From assembly GCF_013408525.1 (NCBI RefSeq), contig NZ_JACBZM010000001.1, positions 496,001 through 560,000 of the forward strand: DNA of 64,000 nt, in the 5' to 3' direction. The notes under the pieces are model-generated. The model had not been told where the DNA came from, did not search any database, and worked only from the letters and a program-made list of their open reading frames with translations. Of the stretch, positions 1 to 8,926 are shown in pieces. Position 1 is the first letter of the stretch. Each line of letters opens with the position of its first letter. The DNA is from Nocardioides aromaticivorans (lineage in GTDB: Bacteria > Actinomycetota > Actinomycetes > Propionibacteriales > Nocardioidaceae). Position numbers and translations under genes: made by a program.

Positions 1-103
1 CGCCGACCGTGCGCAGCCCGAGTCCGTCCTCGAACTTCTTGCGCTGCGCCGGCTTGGCCGCCCCGAGGACGGCGGTCAGCGGTGAGTCGAAGGTGATCGC
101 CAC
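1..103 (-). CDS. recG: RecG ATP-dependent DNA helicase, N-terminal fragment
   Basis: This is the first 34 codons of a gene that continues beyond the left edge. Reading leftward from GTG at 103, the translation begins VAITFDSPLTAVLGAAKPAQ, followed by a short basic stretch and GLGLRTVG. RecG proteins open with an SPL..GxK..K-LGLxTVGDLL pattern, and recG commonly follows the YloV/FakA gene in actinobacteria, as here, 12 bp downstream of its stop. RecG remodels stalled replication forks and branched DNA. A purine-rich GGGAAGGA lies just before the GTG. No catalytic motif is inside the window, so the call rests on the N-terminus and gene order. Confidence 0.6.
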   Translation of the reverse strand, partial: MAITFDSPLTAVLGAAKPAQRKKFEDGLGLRTVG

Positions 104-115
104 CGGGGTCCTTCC

Positions 116-1825
116 CTACTCGACGGACATCAGGAGCGGGTAGCGCTCCTGGCCACCGTCGTACACCACGACGTCGACATGGGGGTGGAACTCCTCCACC
201 CACGCCGTGGCGCGCTCGGCGAGATCGCCGCAGTCGACGCCGCCCACGAGTGTCACCAGCTCGCCACCGGCGGCGAGCAGCCGGTCGAGGACCACGAGCG
301 CGACGCCGCCGAGCTCGTCACCCACGACCGCGAAGTCACCGGCGATGACGCCGAGCGCGTCGCCGGGCTCGCAGGGACCGGCCATGGTCATCGCCTGCCG
401 CGCCGCGATGGTGACGGCGCCGTGCCGCACGTGGCGCGCGGTGGCGGTCATCTCGGTCACGTCCTGGTCGAACCCCCGGCCGGGCTCGTGCACGGCGAGC
501 GCCGCCAGGCCCTGGACCTGCGCATGGGTCGGGATCACGGCGACCCGCAGCCCCCGGCCCCCGTGGTCGGCCTCGGCGGTGCTCGCTGCGGCGAGCGCCG
601 CGCGCACGGTCGGCTCGTCGTTGGGCAGCACGACGACCTCGCGCGCCCCGCAGCCGGTGATCGCCTCGAGCAGCTCGCCGGTCGACGGGCGCCGTCCCGG
701 CCCCCCGTGTACGACGACCGCCCCCGCCTCCTCGAAGAGCGCGGCCAGTCCCGGCCCGGCCGCGACCGCCACCACCTGGCGGCCGGCCAGCGCCGGCAGC
801 GCCGGAGCCTCCTGCTGCGCCTCCTGGCGGGCGATCTGCTCCGCGAAGTGGGTCACCCGGATCCGGTGCGGCCGCCCGAGACCGAGCCCCGCCTCGATCG
901 CGGCGCCGACGTCGTCGGTGTGGACGTGCACGTTCCACAGGCCATCGCCCCCGACGACCACGACGGAGTCGCCGAGCTCGCCGAGCCGCGCGCGCAGCCC
1001 GGGTGCGACGTCGTCCGGGGTGTCGAGCAGGTACATCACCTCGTAGGCAGGGCCGTCCTCGCAGAGGTCCGCGCCCGCGCCCGCGGCGGCGACGTGCGGC
1101 ACCGGGATCGCGTGGCTGCCCAGCGGAGCGGTCACCGGGATCGGCCGGCGGCCGGTCAGCACCGTCTCGGCGGCGTCGAGGATCACCGACAGTCCGCGCC
1201 CGCCGGCGTCGACCACCCCCGCCTGGGCGAGGACCTCCAGCTGCTCGGGCGTGTGGCCCAGCGCCTCGCGGGCGGCGGCGGCCGCCTCGGTCAGGACGTC
1301 GCTGCTGCGCGCGCCCGGCTTCGCGGCCTGGACCGCGGCGGCCTCGGCCGCGGCCCGCAGCACGGTCAGCATCGTCCCCTCGACCGGCTCCCCGACCGCG
1401 GCATAGCTGGCCGCCGACGCCTGTCGCAGCGCGTCGGCGATCACCTCCGCGTTCACCTCCTGCGGGGTCGCGGCCGCGATGCGGCGTACGGACGCTCCGA
1501 GCATCTCGCTGAGGATCACGCCGGAGTTGCCGCGAGCGCCCAGCAGGGCGCCCCTGGCCAGCGCGGCGAGGACGGCGTCACGAGCGGCGCCGGGCTCCGC
1601 CTGGGCCTCCCGCACGGCGTCGCGGGCGGCGACGACCGTGAGGTACATGTTCGTGCCCGTGTCACCGTCGGGGACCGGGTAGACGTTGAGCGCGTCGATC
1701 TCCTCGCGCGCCTGGGCCAGGGCGTCGACGGCGATGTCGACGAAGCGGGCCACGGTGTCCAGCGCGATGCCGCCACCGGCGTCGCTGCCCGCACCGGCCA
1801 CCCCGGCCGTCGTCCCGTCCTCCAT
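116..1825 (-). CDS. DAK2-domain fatty-acid kinase subunit (YloV/FakA-like)
   Basis: A 569-residue protein with an N-terminal DAK2 (dihydroxyacetone-kinase-like) ATP-binding domain, showing DGDTGTNM at about 53-60 and GARGNSGVILSEM at about 97-108. The C-terminal half ends in a DegV-like VVVYDGGQERYPLLMS. In Firmicutes the homologue FakA phosphorylates fatty acids held by FakB; no fakB is seen here, so the partner must lie elsewhere. I place the start at the ATG at 1825, preceded by GTGAGG, rather than at an in-frame ATG 48 bp upstream that lacks a ribosome site. It is probably cotranscribed with recG (12-bp gap) and is divergent from rpmB. Confidence 0.85.
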   Translation of the reverse strand: MEDGTTAGVAGAGSDAGGGIALDTVARFVDIAVDALAQAREEIDALNVYPVPDGDTGTNMYLTVVAARDAVREAQAEPGAARDAVLAALARGALLGARGNSGVILSEMLGASVRRIAAATPQEVNAEVIADALRQASAASYAAVGEPVEGTMLTVLRAAAEAAAVQAAKPGARSSDVLTEAAAAAREALGHTPEQLEVLAQAGVVDAGGRGLSVILDAAETVLTGRRPIPVTAPLGSHAIPVPHVAAAGAGADLCEDGPAYEVMYLLDTPDDVAPGLRARLGELGDSVVVVGGDGLWNVHVHTDDVGAAIEAGLGLGRPHRIRVTHFAEQIARQEAQQEAPALPALAGRQVVAVAAGPGLAALFEEAGAVVVHGGPGRRPSTGELLEAITGCGAREVVVLPNDEPTVRAALAAASTAEADHGGRGLRVAVIPTHAQVQGLAALAVHEPGRGFDQDVTEMTATARHVRHGAVTIAARQAMTMAGPCEPGDALGVIAGDFAVVGDELGGVALVVLDRLLAAGGELVTLVGGVDCGDLAERATAWVEEFHPHVDVVVYDGGQERYPLLMSVE

Positions 1826-1888
1826 CGGCCTCACATTAGTGGGCCGGGACGGGTGTCCGACGATTTCGGCCACGGGACGTTCCTCGGC

Positions 1889-1894
1889 TATTCT
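1889..1894 (+). promoter_or_regulatory. Candidate -10 box for rpmB
   Basis: TATTCT stands out in the GC-rich 158-bp gap between the divergent FakA-like gene and rpmB. It lies about 90 bp before the rpmB ATG, leaving room for a 5' UTR. The -35 region is weak (TTTCGG about 19 bp upstream), so this is a candidate only. Confidence 0.35.
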
Positions 1895-1983
1895 CTTCCG
1901 GTTGCCCGAAGCGCCGTCCGCGCGCGGGCCGACCAGCCTTCAAGACCAGTTTCACGAACTGACCGCGATCTCAGGAGTTACCC

Positions 1984-2169
1984 ATGGCCGCCGTGTGCGA
2001 CATCTGCGACAAGAAGCCGATCTTCGGCAACAACCGGCCGTGGTCCCGCAAGATCACGAAGCGCCGCTTCGACCCCAACATCCAGCGCGTGCGCGCCGTC
2101 GTCAACGGCACCCCGAAGCGCCTCAACGTCTGCACCGGCTGCATCAAGGCCGGCAAGGTCACCCGCTGA
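1984..2169 (+). CDS. rpmB: 50S ribosomal protein L28 (zinc-binding C+ form)
   Basis: A 61-residue basic protein starting MAAVCDICDKKPIFGN and ending in CTGCIKAGKVTR, the standard L28 pattern. Two CxxC pairs (CDIC near residue 5 and CTGC near residue 51) form the zinc ribbon of the C+ paralogue. Many actinobacteria also carry a cysteine-free L28 used under zinc starvation; the one here is the zinc-requiring housekeeping form. An AGGAG ribosome site precedes the ATG, and a strong intrinsic terminator follows. Confidence 0.97.
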   Translation: MAAVCDICDKKPIFGNNRPWSRKITKRRFDPNIQRVRAVVNGTPKRLNVCTGCIKAGKVTR

Positions 2170-2186
2170 CCCCAGCACGTCGTCGC

Positions 2187-2225
2187 TGACCCGTCACGCC
2201 CGGCGTGACGGGTCAGTGCATTTTT
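2187..2225 (+). terminator. Intrinsic terminator after rpmB
   Basis: Perfect 14-bp inverted repeat TGACCCGTCACGCC / GGCGTGACGGGTCA (2187-2200 and 2202-2215), followed by GTGCATTTTT. It ends the monocistronic rpmB unit and sits before the convergent methyltransferase gene. Confidence 0.85.
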
Positions 2226-2230
2226 CCGGC

Positions 2231-2863
2231 CTACGGGCGCTCCAGCAGCAGGACCAGGCCGCACCCGGCCTCCGCGCGGACGTCGACCAGCTCCAGCGTC
2301 GGCGGCAGCTCGTCGCGCAGCCGCCGCGCCTCCTCGACCGAGCCCAGCTGGAGCAGGGCCGAGCCGTCGGCGTGGAGGTGCCGGTCGACGGCGGCCACGC
2401 ACTCCCGCGCCACCCGGAGACCATCGACACCGCCGTCGATCGCCAGGACCGGGTCCGCCGGGAAGCAGCCGGTCTGGTCGGTGCGCACCCACGGCGGGTC
2501 GGCGACGATCAGCGGGTAGACCTCCTCCCGCGGCAGGCCGTCGAGCGCGACCTGACGGACCTCGACGAGGTCGCCCCTGCCGGCGGCCCGGGCATTCGCG
2601 GCCGCGTAGCCGCAGGCGACCGGGTCCACGTCGACGCACACCAGGCGCCGGCCCGTCCCGTGGACGGCCAGCAGCCCGATCTGCCCCGCGCCGCTGCACA
2701 GCTCCAGCACCGGGCCGGGCGGCGCCTCCGTGAGGAGCTCACGCGCCCACTCGGCCTGCAGGACGGTCCACGGCCGGGGCGTGAGCACCCGGGCGTCGTA
2801 CGCGATGGTCAGGGGGCCGAAGGACACCGACCGGGGAGCGAGGTCGGGACGTGCGAGATCCAT
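2231..2863 (-). CDS. Class I SAM-dependent methyltransferase (HemK/RsmC-like)
   Basis: A 210-residue protein with a Rossmann-type SAM-binding motif VLELCSGAGQIGLL at about 52-65, acidic motif II VCVDVD at about 75-80, and a catalytic-type ADPPW at about 121-125. An (N/D)PP(Y/F/W) motif marks enzymes that methylate exocyclic or amide nitrogens, as in HemK/PrmC and RsmC. The target (release factor, rRNA or small molecule) cannot be told from sequence. A TATCTC box sits 6 nt before the ATG at 2863, suggesting a leaderless or nearly leaderless transcript. A much longer in-frame open stretch upstream overlaps thiL and is not coding. Confidence 0.8.
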   Translation of the reverse strand: MDLARPDLAPRSVSFGPLTIAYDARVLTPRPWTVLQAEWARELLTEAPPGPVLELCSGAGQIGLLAVHGTGRRLVCVDVDPVACGYAAANARAAGRGDLVEVRQVALDGLPREEVYPLIVADPPWVRTDQTGCFPADPVLAIDGGVDGLRVARECVAAVDRHLHADGSALLQLGSVEEARRLRDELPPTLELVDVRAEAGCGLVLLLERP

Positions 2864-3042
2864 GGTGCGGAGATACCCGCGAGGACGTCGCGCAGTCGCC
2901 TGCTCCCGACCATGCAGTGTCGGCCTGCCGCCAAGCCAACGCTGGACCCACGCAGGACGACCGCGGCGCGGCAGCGCGGCGGGAGCGCAGCGACGGCAGC
3001 TTGCTGCCCCCGGCCGGAGCGAAGACGCGCTCGCGCGGTGAA

Positions 3043-4023
3043 TCAGAAGTGCGACCAGCCCAGAGGGCCGTCGTACGACGCCCCGTCGACCGTGACGCGC
3101 GGCGCACCCTCGGCGGGCGCGGCGCCGACGGTGCCGATGCGCGTCCAGCCGTCCGGCAGCGCCACGTCGGCCGGGAAGGTGGCGAGCAGCGCGTGGTCGT
3201 CGCCGCCGGCGAGGATGAAGCGCAGCGGGTCGGCGCCGGTGGCCTGGCCGACGGCGAGGAGCGGCTCGGGGACCTCGAAGGACGCGGTGGCGACGTCGAT
3301 CGACACCCCGGACGCCTCGGCGACGTGCCCGGCCTCCGCGAGCAGGCCGTCGGAGATGTCGACCATCGCGGTGGCCCCCGCCTCGGCGGCGACCACCCCG
3401 GCGTCGTACGGCGGCTCGGGGCGGCGGTAGGCCTCCACCAGCACCCGCGGCGAGCGGAAGCCGCGACCGAGCACCGCGAGACCGCCCGCGGCCCAGCCCT
3501 GGCGGCCGCAGATCGCGACGACGTCGCCGGGGGCCGCTCCCGAGCGCAGCACCGGCGAGACCGTGCACGCGCCGATGGCCGTCACCGAGACCACCACCTG
3601 GTCGGCCCGGCTGACGTCACCACCGACGAGCCCCGCGCCCACCTTGGCGCACTCCTCCGCGAAGCCGCGGGTGAAGTCGAGCGCCCACTGGGCGGGCAGG
3701 TCCGCCGGCGCCGCGAGACCGACGGTGAGCCACTGGGCGCGTCCGCCCATGGCGTTGATGTCGGAGAGGTTCTGCGCGGCCGCGCGGGCGCCCACGTCGG
3801 CGGCGTCGGCCCAGTCGCGCCGGAAGTGGCGGCCCTCGACCATCACGTCGGTCGAGACGACCACGTGACCCTTGCGCACGCGCAGGACCGCGGCGTCGTC
3901 ACCCGGCCCGACGAGCACGTCCTCACCGGGGGCCGTGGCGGCGACGATCTCGCTGATCCTGTCGATCAGGCCGAACTCCCCCACGTCGGCGAGGCTCGCG
4001 TCACGGTCCGTCCCGGAAGTCAT
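3043..4023 (-). CDS. thiL: Thiamine-monophosphate kinase
   Basis: A 326-residue ThiL of the AIRS/PurM-like ATP-binding fold. It phosphorylates thiamine monophosphate to the active cofactor thiamine diphosphate. Visible motifs are GEFGLIDRI at about 15-23, GDDAAVL at about 41-47 (ATP/Mg binding), NLSDINAMGG, GGDVSRAD and MVDISDGLLAEAG. The ATG at 4023 is preferred over one 45 bp upstream because family members start just before EFGLI. It is divergent from the Lrp-domain gene; about 180 bp with no recognisable feature separate it from the methyltransferase downstream. Confidence 0.95.
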   Translation of the reverse strand: MTSGTDRDASLADVGEFGLIDRISEIVAATAPGEDVLVGPGDDAAVLRVRKGHVVVSTDVMVEGRHFRRDWADAADVGARAAAQNLSDINAMGGRAQWLTVGLAAPADLPAQWALDFTRGFAEECAKVGAGLVGGDVSRADQVVVSVTAIGACTVSPVLRSGAAPGDVVAICGRQGWAAGGLAVLGRGFRSPRVLVEAYRRPEPPYDAGVVAAEAGATAMVDISDGLLAEAGHVAEASGVSIDVATASFEVPEPLLAVGQATGADPLRFILAGGDDHALLATFPADVALPDGWTRIGTVGAAPAEGAPRVTVDGASYDGPLGWSHF

Positions 4024-4153
4024 GGGTCCATCCCACCAGACCCGGGTCACGGGGCCGACAACCGGCACTTGCGCCGGTTATCGGCCTGCGGCGGATCGCG
4101 GTAGGTTGAGGCCGTTCCACAACCGACCAACCCCAACGAAGGAGGCGTGTCCC

Positions 4154-4390
4154 ATGGTGGTTCAGGCCTACATCCTCATCCAGACCGACGTCGGCAAGGC
4201 CGCGGAGGTCGCACGCGAGGTCGGCAACATCAAGGGCGTCACGCTGGCCGAGGACGTCACCGGCCCCTACGACGTGATCGTCCGTGCGGAGGCCCGCAAC
4301 GTCGACGAGCTCGGCAAGCTGGTCGTCTCGAAGGTGCAGAACCTCGAGGGCATCACCCGCACCCTGACCTGCCCGGTCGTCCACATCTGA
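4154..4390 (+). CDS. Stand-alone Lrp/AsnC ligand-binding (RAM) domain protein
   Basis: A 78-residue protein (MVVQAYILIQTDVGKA...) that consists only of the alpha-beta effector domain normally found at the C-terminus of Lrp/AsnC regulators, with no DNA-binding helix-turn-helix. Such stand-alone RAM domains form dimers or octamers that bind amino acids and may modulate full-length Lrp proteins; the ligand here is unknown. A near-perfect AAGGAGG ribosome site precedes the ATG. It lies 2 bp before the DUF3515 lipoprotein gene, so the two are probably cotranscribed. Confidence 0.85.
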   Translation: MVVQAYILIQTDVGKAAEVAREVGNIKGVTLAEDVTGPYDVIVRAEARNVDELGKLVVSKVQNLEGITRTLTCPVVHI

Positions 4391-4392
4391 GG

Positions 4393-4863
4393 ATGCGCCG
4401 GACAGCGGCCCTGCTGCTGCTCGTCCCCGTCCTCGCCGCCTGCGGCGGACCGGTCGACGTCGACGTCCCGGAGATGTCCGACGCCGACCGCGCCACCTGC
4501 GACGCCTTCACCGCCGCGCTGCCCGCGACGCTCGCCGAGCAGGAGCGCGACGACGTCGACCCGAGCGACGCCCCCGCGGCGGCGTACGGCGACCCGGCGA
4601 TCGTCGTGCGCTGCGGCGTCCCCGAGCCGAAGGGCTTCGACCTGGCCGCGTCGTGCGAGCAGGCCAACGGCGTGGGCTACTACATCCCCGACGAGCAGTA
4701 CGACGACCAGGGGCTCGACCTGACCATCACGGCGGCCGGCTACCGCCCGCGCGTGGAGGTCACCGTGCCGGCGGAGTACCGCCCCAACGCGGGTCCCGCG
4801 GCGATGGCGGTCCTGGCGCCCCTCATCAAGGAGCACCTGACCCTCGTCGACGACTGCGACTAG
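4393..4863 (+). CDS. DUF3515-type lipoprotein
   Basis: A 156-residue secreted protein. The N-terminus MRRTAALLLLVPVLAAC is a lipoprotein signal with lipobox LAAC and lipidation at Cys17. The mature part is acidic and contains two further cysteines in RCGVPEP and ASCEQ. Actinobacterial proteins of this kind (DUF3515) usually neighbour ddl and thiL, as here, which hints at a cell-envelope role, but no function is established. Its TAG stop overlaps the stop of the convergent ddl gene by 2-3 bp. Confidence 0.8.
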   Translation: MRRTAALLLLVPVLAACGGPVDVDVPEMSDADRATCDAFTAALPATLAEQERDDVDPSDAPAAAYGDPAIVVRCGVPEPKGFDLAASCEQANGVGYYIPDEQYDDQGLDLTITAAGYRPRVEVTVPAEYRPNAGPAAMAVLAPLIKEHLTLVDDCD

Positions 4864-5984
4864 CGCAGACCCGTGTCGCGGTTCAACGCCAGCGTCAGCA
4901 GCCGGTCGACCAGCTCGCCGTAGGGCACACCCGTCGCGGCCCACATCTGCGGGAACATCGACAGCGGCGTGAAGCCCGGCATGGTGTTGAGCTCGTTGAC
5001 CACGAGCGAGCCGTCGGGCATGAGGAAGAAGTCGACGCGGGCCAGGCCCTCGCAGCCGACGGCGGTGAACGCCTGCGCGGCGAGCTCGCGCATCCGCTCC
5101 TGGACGCCGTCCGGCAGCAGTGCGGGGACGTCCAGCTCGGTGTGCTCCTCGGGGAGGTACTTCGCCTCGAAGTCGTAGAACTCGTGGTCGCCGGTGATCC
5201 GGATCTCGGCCGGGAGGCTGGTGTCGACGCCGCCGTCGAGCGCCTCGAGGACGCCGCACTCGACCTCGCGGGCGCCCTCGGCCGACACCTCGACGAGCAC
5301 CTTGGGGTCGTGCGCCAGAGCACCCTCGATCGCCGCGTCGATCTCGTCGGCCGTGTGGGCCTTCGCGATGCCGATGCTGGAGCCGCCGCGGGCGGGCTTC
5401 ACGAAGAGCGGGTAGCCGAGCGTCGCGACCCGCTCGCGGACCGACTGCGGGTCCTTCGCCCACTCGCGCGCGGTCACCGTCTCCGACGGCATGACCGGCA
5501 GGCCGGCGGCCTGGAGGGCGACCTTCATGAACGCCTTGTCCATGCACAGCGCCGACGCCAGCACCCCGGAGCCGACATAGCGCACGTCGGTCATCTCGAA
5601 GAGGCCCTGGATGGTGCCGTCCTCGCCCCACGGGCCGTGCAGCAGCGGGAAGACCACGTCGACGTCGCCCAGCGCGCGCGGCGGCGCGGACGCCTCGCTG
5701 ACGACCAGCTCGGTGCCCTCGGCGGTGCGGGCGAGGGAGACGGACGCCCGCTCGCCGTCGACCGACGGCAGCTGCCCGGGACCGGTGATCCGGTGCCGCG
5801 ACGGGTCGTCGGCCTCCAGCACCCAGCGACCGTCGGTCGCGATGCCGATCGGGACGACGTCGTACTTCTCGCGGTCGATGGCCTGCAGCACGCTGCCGGC
5901 CGTGACGCACGAGATGGCGTGCTCGCTGGAGCGGCCGCCGAAGACGACGGCGACGCGGATACGGCGGCCAGTGGGAGCGTTCAT
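4860..5984 (-). CDS. ddl: D-alanine--D-alanine ligase
   Basis: A 374-residue ATP-grasp enzyme that makes D-Ala-D-Ala for peptidoglycan. It starts MNAPTGRRIRVAVVFGGRSS (FGGRSSEH is the family N-terminal signature). The loop ARGGSSIGI, the acidic EVECGVLE and the C-terminal metal and substrate motif VNELNTMPGFTPLSMFP are intact. The ATG at 5984 is 24 bp from the start of the divergent PLP lyase gene, so both promoters share that gap. The 3' end overlaps the convergent lipoprotein stop codon. Confidence 0.97.
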   Translation of the reverse strand: MNAPTGRRIRVAVVFGGRSSEHAISCVTAGSVLQAIDREKYDVVPIGIATDGRWVLEADDPSRHRITGPGQLPSVDGERASVSLARTAEGTELVVSEASAPPRALGDVDVVFPLLHGPWGEDGTIQGLFEMTDVRYVGSGVLASALCMDKAFMKVALQAAGLPVMPSETVTAREWAKDPQSVRERVATLGYPLFVKPARGGSSIGIAKAHTADEIDAAIEGALAHDPKVLVEVSAEGAREVECGVLEALDGGVDTSLPAEIRITGDHEFYDFEAKYLPEEHTELDVPALLPDGVQERMRELAAQAFTAVGCEGLARVDFFLMPDGSLVVNELNTMPGFTPLSMFPQMWAATGVPYGELVDRLLTLALNRDTGLR

Positions 5985-5996
5985 CGCGGATGACCC

Positions 5997-6002
5997 TACC
6001 TT
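5997..6002 (+). promoter_or_regulatory. -10 box of a leaderless-type promoter for the PLP lyase
   Basis: TACCTT occupies positions -12 to -7 relative to the ATG at 6009. This is the TANNNT spacing that places the transcription start at the start codon, as in mycobacterial leaderless genes. The whole intergenic gap to ddl is only 24 bp. Confidence 0.5.
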
Positions 6003-6008
6003 TGGGGC

Positions 6009-7100
6009 ATGCCAGGTCCCACGTTGCGCCCCGCCACCCTCGCCGTCACCGCCGGCCGGCCGCCGCACGAGGCGGACCAGCCGCTCAACGTGCCGATCAC
6101 GATGACGTCGACGTACGTCGCGACGGGCGAGCTCGAGTACGGCCGGTTCGGCAACCCCACCTGGACGGCCTTCGAGGACGCCCTCGGCGCGCTCGAGGGC
6201 GGCCGCGCGCTGGCCTTCGCGTCGGGCATGGCCGCCGTGACGACGCTGCTGGACCTGGTCGGCCAGGGCAGCAGCGTGATCGCGCCGCAGCACGCCTACA
6301 ACGGCACGATCGCCGCCCTCGCCGACGCCGAGTCGCGTGGGCGCCTGCGGGCCAACCTCGTCGACATCACCGACACCGCCGGCGTGATCAAGGCGATGGA
6401 GGACGACGAGGACTGCGCCTTCCTCTGGATCGAGTCGCCGACCAATCCGGCGCTCGAGGTCGCCGACGTCCCCGCCCTCGCGGCTGCTGCGCGCGAGCTC
6501 GGCATCCGCGTCGTCGTCGACAACACCTTCGCCACTCCCCTGCTCCAGCAGCCGCTCGCCGACGGCGCGGACATCGTGCTGCACTCGGCGACGAAGTACA
6601 TCGCGGGCCACAGCGACGTGCTGATGGGCGCGCTCGTCGTCCCGCCGGCCGACACCGACGACGAGGTGTACGACGCCCTGAAGGCCCGCCGCGGGCTGGC
6701 GGGATCGACGCCGGGGCCGTTCGAGGTGTGGCTCGCCCTGCGCGGGCTGCGCACCCTGCACGTGCGCCTCGACCGGGCCCAGGCCAACGCCGCCGAGCTC
6801 GCCCGCCGGCTCGCGGAGCACCCTGCCGTCGAGGAGGTCCGCTACCCCGGCTTCGGCGCGATCGTCGCGCCGGTCCTGGCCGGTGGCGCGGACGCCGGCG
6901 ACTTCCTGGTGCGGGCGACCTCGCTGTGGGTCCACGCGACGTCGCTCGGCGGGGTGGAGTCGACCTTCGAGCGCCGGCGCCGCTGGAAGCTCGAGGCCGC
7001 GACCATCCCCGAGGGACTCGTGCGGATGTCGGTCGGCATCGAGGACGTCGACGACCTCTGGGACGACCTCGTGCAGGCGCTGGACCGGATCAACGCCTGA
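6009..7100 (+). CDS. Cystathionine gamma-lyase-type PLP enzyme (Cys/Met metabolism family)
   Basis: A 363-residue fold-type I PLP enzyme of the Cys/Met metabolism family. Family marks are the YGRFGNPTW block near residue 46, ALAFASGMAAVTT (cofactor phosphate binding), ESPTNP, VVDNTFATP and the PLP-lysine segment HSATKYIAGHSDVLMG. C-terminally LWVHATSLGGVEST is typical of cystathionine lyases and synthases. Whether it is a gamma-lyase, beta-lyase or gamma-synthase cannot be settled by motif reading. It stands alone between divergent ddl and convergent gpsA, with 3 bp between stops. Confidence 0.85.
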   Translation: MPGPTLRPATLAVTAGRPPHEADQPLNVPITMTSTYVATGELEYGRFGNPTWTAFEDALGALEGGRALAFASGMAAVTTLLDLVGQGSSVIAPQHAYNGTIAALADAESRGRLRANLVDITDTAGVIKAMEDDEDCAFLWIESPTNPALEVADVPALAAAARELGIRVVVDNTFATPLLQQPLADGADIVLHSATKYIAGHSDVLMGALVVPPADTDDEVYDALKARRGLAGSTPGPFEVWLALRGLRTLHVRLDRAQANAAELARRLAEHPAVEEVRYPGFGAIVAPVLAGGADAGDFLVRATSLWVHATSLGGVESTFERRRRWKLEAATIPEGLVRMSVGIEDVDDLWDDLVQALDRINA

Positions 7101-7103
7101 CGG

Positions 7104-8108
7104 TCAGCTCAGCTCGGCCTTCGTGTCGCGGTTGATGAACGCCTCCATCAGCTGCGCGGTCGTCAACCGGCCCTGCACGACCTCGTCGACGGCGTCGACG
7201 ATCGGGGCGTCCACGCCGGTCGCGGCCGCCAGGGCGCGCAGCGACGAGCAGGACTTCGCGCCCTCGGCGACCTGGCGGGTCGAGGCGTAGATCTCCTCGA
7301 CCGTCATGCCGTGGCCGAGCTTCTCGCCGAAGGTGCGGTTGCGCGAGAGCGGCGAGGAGCAGGTCGCCACGAGGTCGCCGAGCCCGGCGAGGCCCATCAG
7401 GGTCAGCGGGTTGGCGCCCTGGTTCATGGCCAGGCGCGCGGTCTCCGCGAGGCCTCGCGTGATCAGGGACGCGGTCGTGTTGTCGCCGAAGCCGAGGCCG
7501 ACGGCCATGCCGACGCACAGCGCGACGACGTTCTTGTAGGCGCCGCCGAACTCGCAGCCGAGGACGTCGACGCTCGTGTAGGGCCGGAAGGCCGGCGAGT
7601 GGACGCGCTTCTGGAGCTGGGTCGCGACCGCCTCGTCGGCGCACGCCACGACGGATGCAGCCGGTTCGCGGCGGGCGATCTCGCGGGCGAGGTTGGGGCC
7701 GCTGACGACGGCGATGCGGCTCGCACCGACGTCTCCCACCTCGGCGATCACCTCCGACATCCGCTTGAGGGTGCCGAGCTCCACGCCCTTCATCAGCGAG
7801 ACGAGGACGGCGTCCTGCTCGACGTACGGCAGGAAGGTGGGGAGGTTGTCGCGCAGCGACTGCGACGGGACCGCCAGGACCACGATGTCCGCACCCGCGA
7901 GCGCCTGCTCGGGGTCGTGGGTCGACGTGATCCGCCGCGGCAGCTCGATGCCCGAGAGGTAGTCGACGTTCTCGTGGCGCTCGTTGATCGACGCGGCGAC
8001 CTCCTCGCGCCGGGCCCAGATCGACACGTCGTTGCCGGCGTCGGCGAGCACGATGGAGAAGGCCGTCCCCCACGAACCGGCCCCCAGGACCGCGATCTTG
8101 TCACCCAT
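7104..8108 (-). CDS. gpsA: NAD(P)-dependent glycerol-3-phosphate dehydrogenase
   Basis: A 334-residue GpsA that reduces dihydroxyacetone phosphate to sn-glycerol 3-phosphate for phospholipid synthesis. The Rossmann motif [13 protein letters not shown] is at about 6-18. [19 protein letters not shown] carries the catalytic lysine, and [14 protein letters not shown] is the conserved C-terminal block. The ATG overlaps the plsC stop (ATGA), so the two lipid-synthesis steps are translationally coupled: GpsA makes the glycerol phosphate and the acyltransferase uses its acylated form. Confidence 0.96.
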   Translation of the reverse strand: MGDKIAVLGAGSWGTAFSIVLADAGNDVSIWARREEVAASINERHENVDYLSGIELPRRITSTHDPEQALAGADIVVLAVPSQSLRDNLPTFLPYVEQDAVLVSLMKGVELGTLKRMSEVIAEVGDVGASRIAVVSGPNLAREIARREPAASVVACADEAVATQLQKRVHSPAFRPYTSVDVLGCEFGGAYKNVVALCVGMAVGLGFGDNTTASLITRGLAETARLAMNQGANPLTLMGLAGLGDLVATCSSPLSRNRTFGEKLGHGMTVEEIYASTRQVAEGAKSCSSLRALAAATGVDAPIVDAVDEVVQGRLTTAQLMEAFINRDTKAELS

Positions 8109-8854
8109 CAGCCCGCCGCCTTCTTCTTGAATCGATCCCCGTGCACGGCCATGTCGTAGCGCTCCGCCGGCGCCTGCTCGCCACGCACCAGCTCCAGCTG
8201 GTGCGTGATCGCCGCCATGATCCGCTCGGTCGCCTCGTTGACGACCGCGCCGGTGCGCTCCTTCGCGCGGAGGTCGTCGAGCTGCACCGGCGGACCGACA
8301 CGCATCACGATCTTCTTGCGCGGCACGGGGTGCGGGTTCTTCGTGTACGGCGCCAGGAGCTCCTGCGCGCCCCACTGGCCGACGGGGATGACCGGGCAGC
8401 CGGTCTCGAGCGCGATCCGGGCGGCGCCCGACTTGCCCTTCATCGGCCACATCGCCGGGTCACGGGTGATCGTGGCCTCCGGGTAGATCACGACGCACTG
8501 GCCGTTGCGGACGGCGTCGACCGCGGCGGCGTACGCGCCGACGGCGTCCTTGGTCTCCCGCTTCACGGGGATCTGGCCGGCCCCCCGCAGGAAGTAGCCG
8601 AGGACCTTGTTGTCGAAGAGGCCGGACTTGGCGAGATAGCGCGGCTTGTAGCCGTGGTCGTAGACGAGGTGCGCCGCCGTGAGCGGGTCGACGTGCGAGA
8701 TGTGGTTGAGCGCGATGATGAACCCGCCGGACTCGGGGATGTTCTCGCCGCCGATCCACTCGCGCTTCGTGGTCGCCTTCAGCACGGGCTTGATGATCGG
8801 GACGGCGATGTTGAAGGCCCAGCCCCGTCTCTCCTGCAACTTGCGCACCGTCAC
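8108..8854 (-). CDS. 1-acyl-sn-glycerol-3-phosphate acyltransferase (PlsC family)
   Basis: A 248-residue membrane-associated acyltransferase making phosphatidic acid. The HX4D catalytic motif appears as NHISHVD at about 51-57, followed by [17 protein letters not shown] (the EGTR-equivalent substrate block) and [10 protein letters not shown]. The start is GTG at 8854, before [12 protein letters not shown]; a TAACCT box lies 8 nt upstream of it. It overlaps gpsA by the ATGA tetranucleotide and is divergent from cofC. Confidence 0.92.
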   Translation of the reverse strand: MTVRKLQERRGWAFNIAVPIIKPVLKATTKREWIGGENIPESGGFIIALNHISHVDPLTAAHLVYDHGYKPRYLAKSGLFDNKVLGYFLRGAGQIPVKRETKDAVGAYAAAVDAVRNGQCVVIYPEATITRDPAMWPMKGKSGAARIALETGCPVIPVGQWGAQELLAPYTKNPHPVPRKKIVMRVGPPVQLDDLRAKERTGAVVNEATERIMAAITHQLELVRGEQAPAERYDMAVHGDRFKKKAAG

Positions 8855-8926
8855 GAGGATGCAGGTTACCGCTCGTCACGGGCGGCCGCCCTCCAGACGC
8901 GCATGGGCGGCTGGGAGGATGGAGGG

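Noticed and set aside
2864..3042. Possible small gene between the methyltransferase and thiL
   Set aside because: Frames there have no ribosome site, no recognisable product and low codon quality; it is treated as an unresolved 180-bp gap.
179..3430. 1083-codon plus-strand frame over the FakA-like gene, rpmB and the methyltransferase
   Set aside because: It is opposite or out of frame to recognised families and shows no domain of its own.
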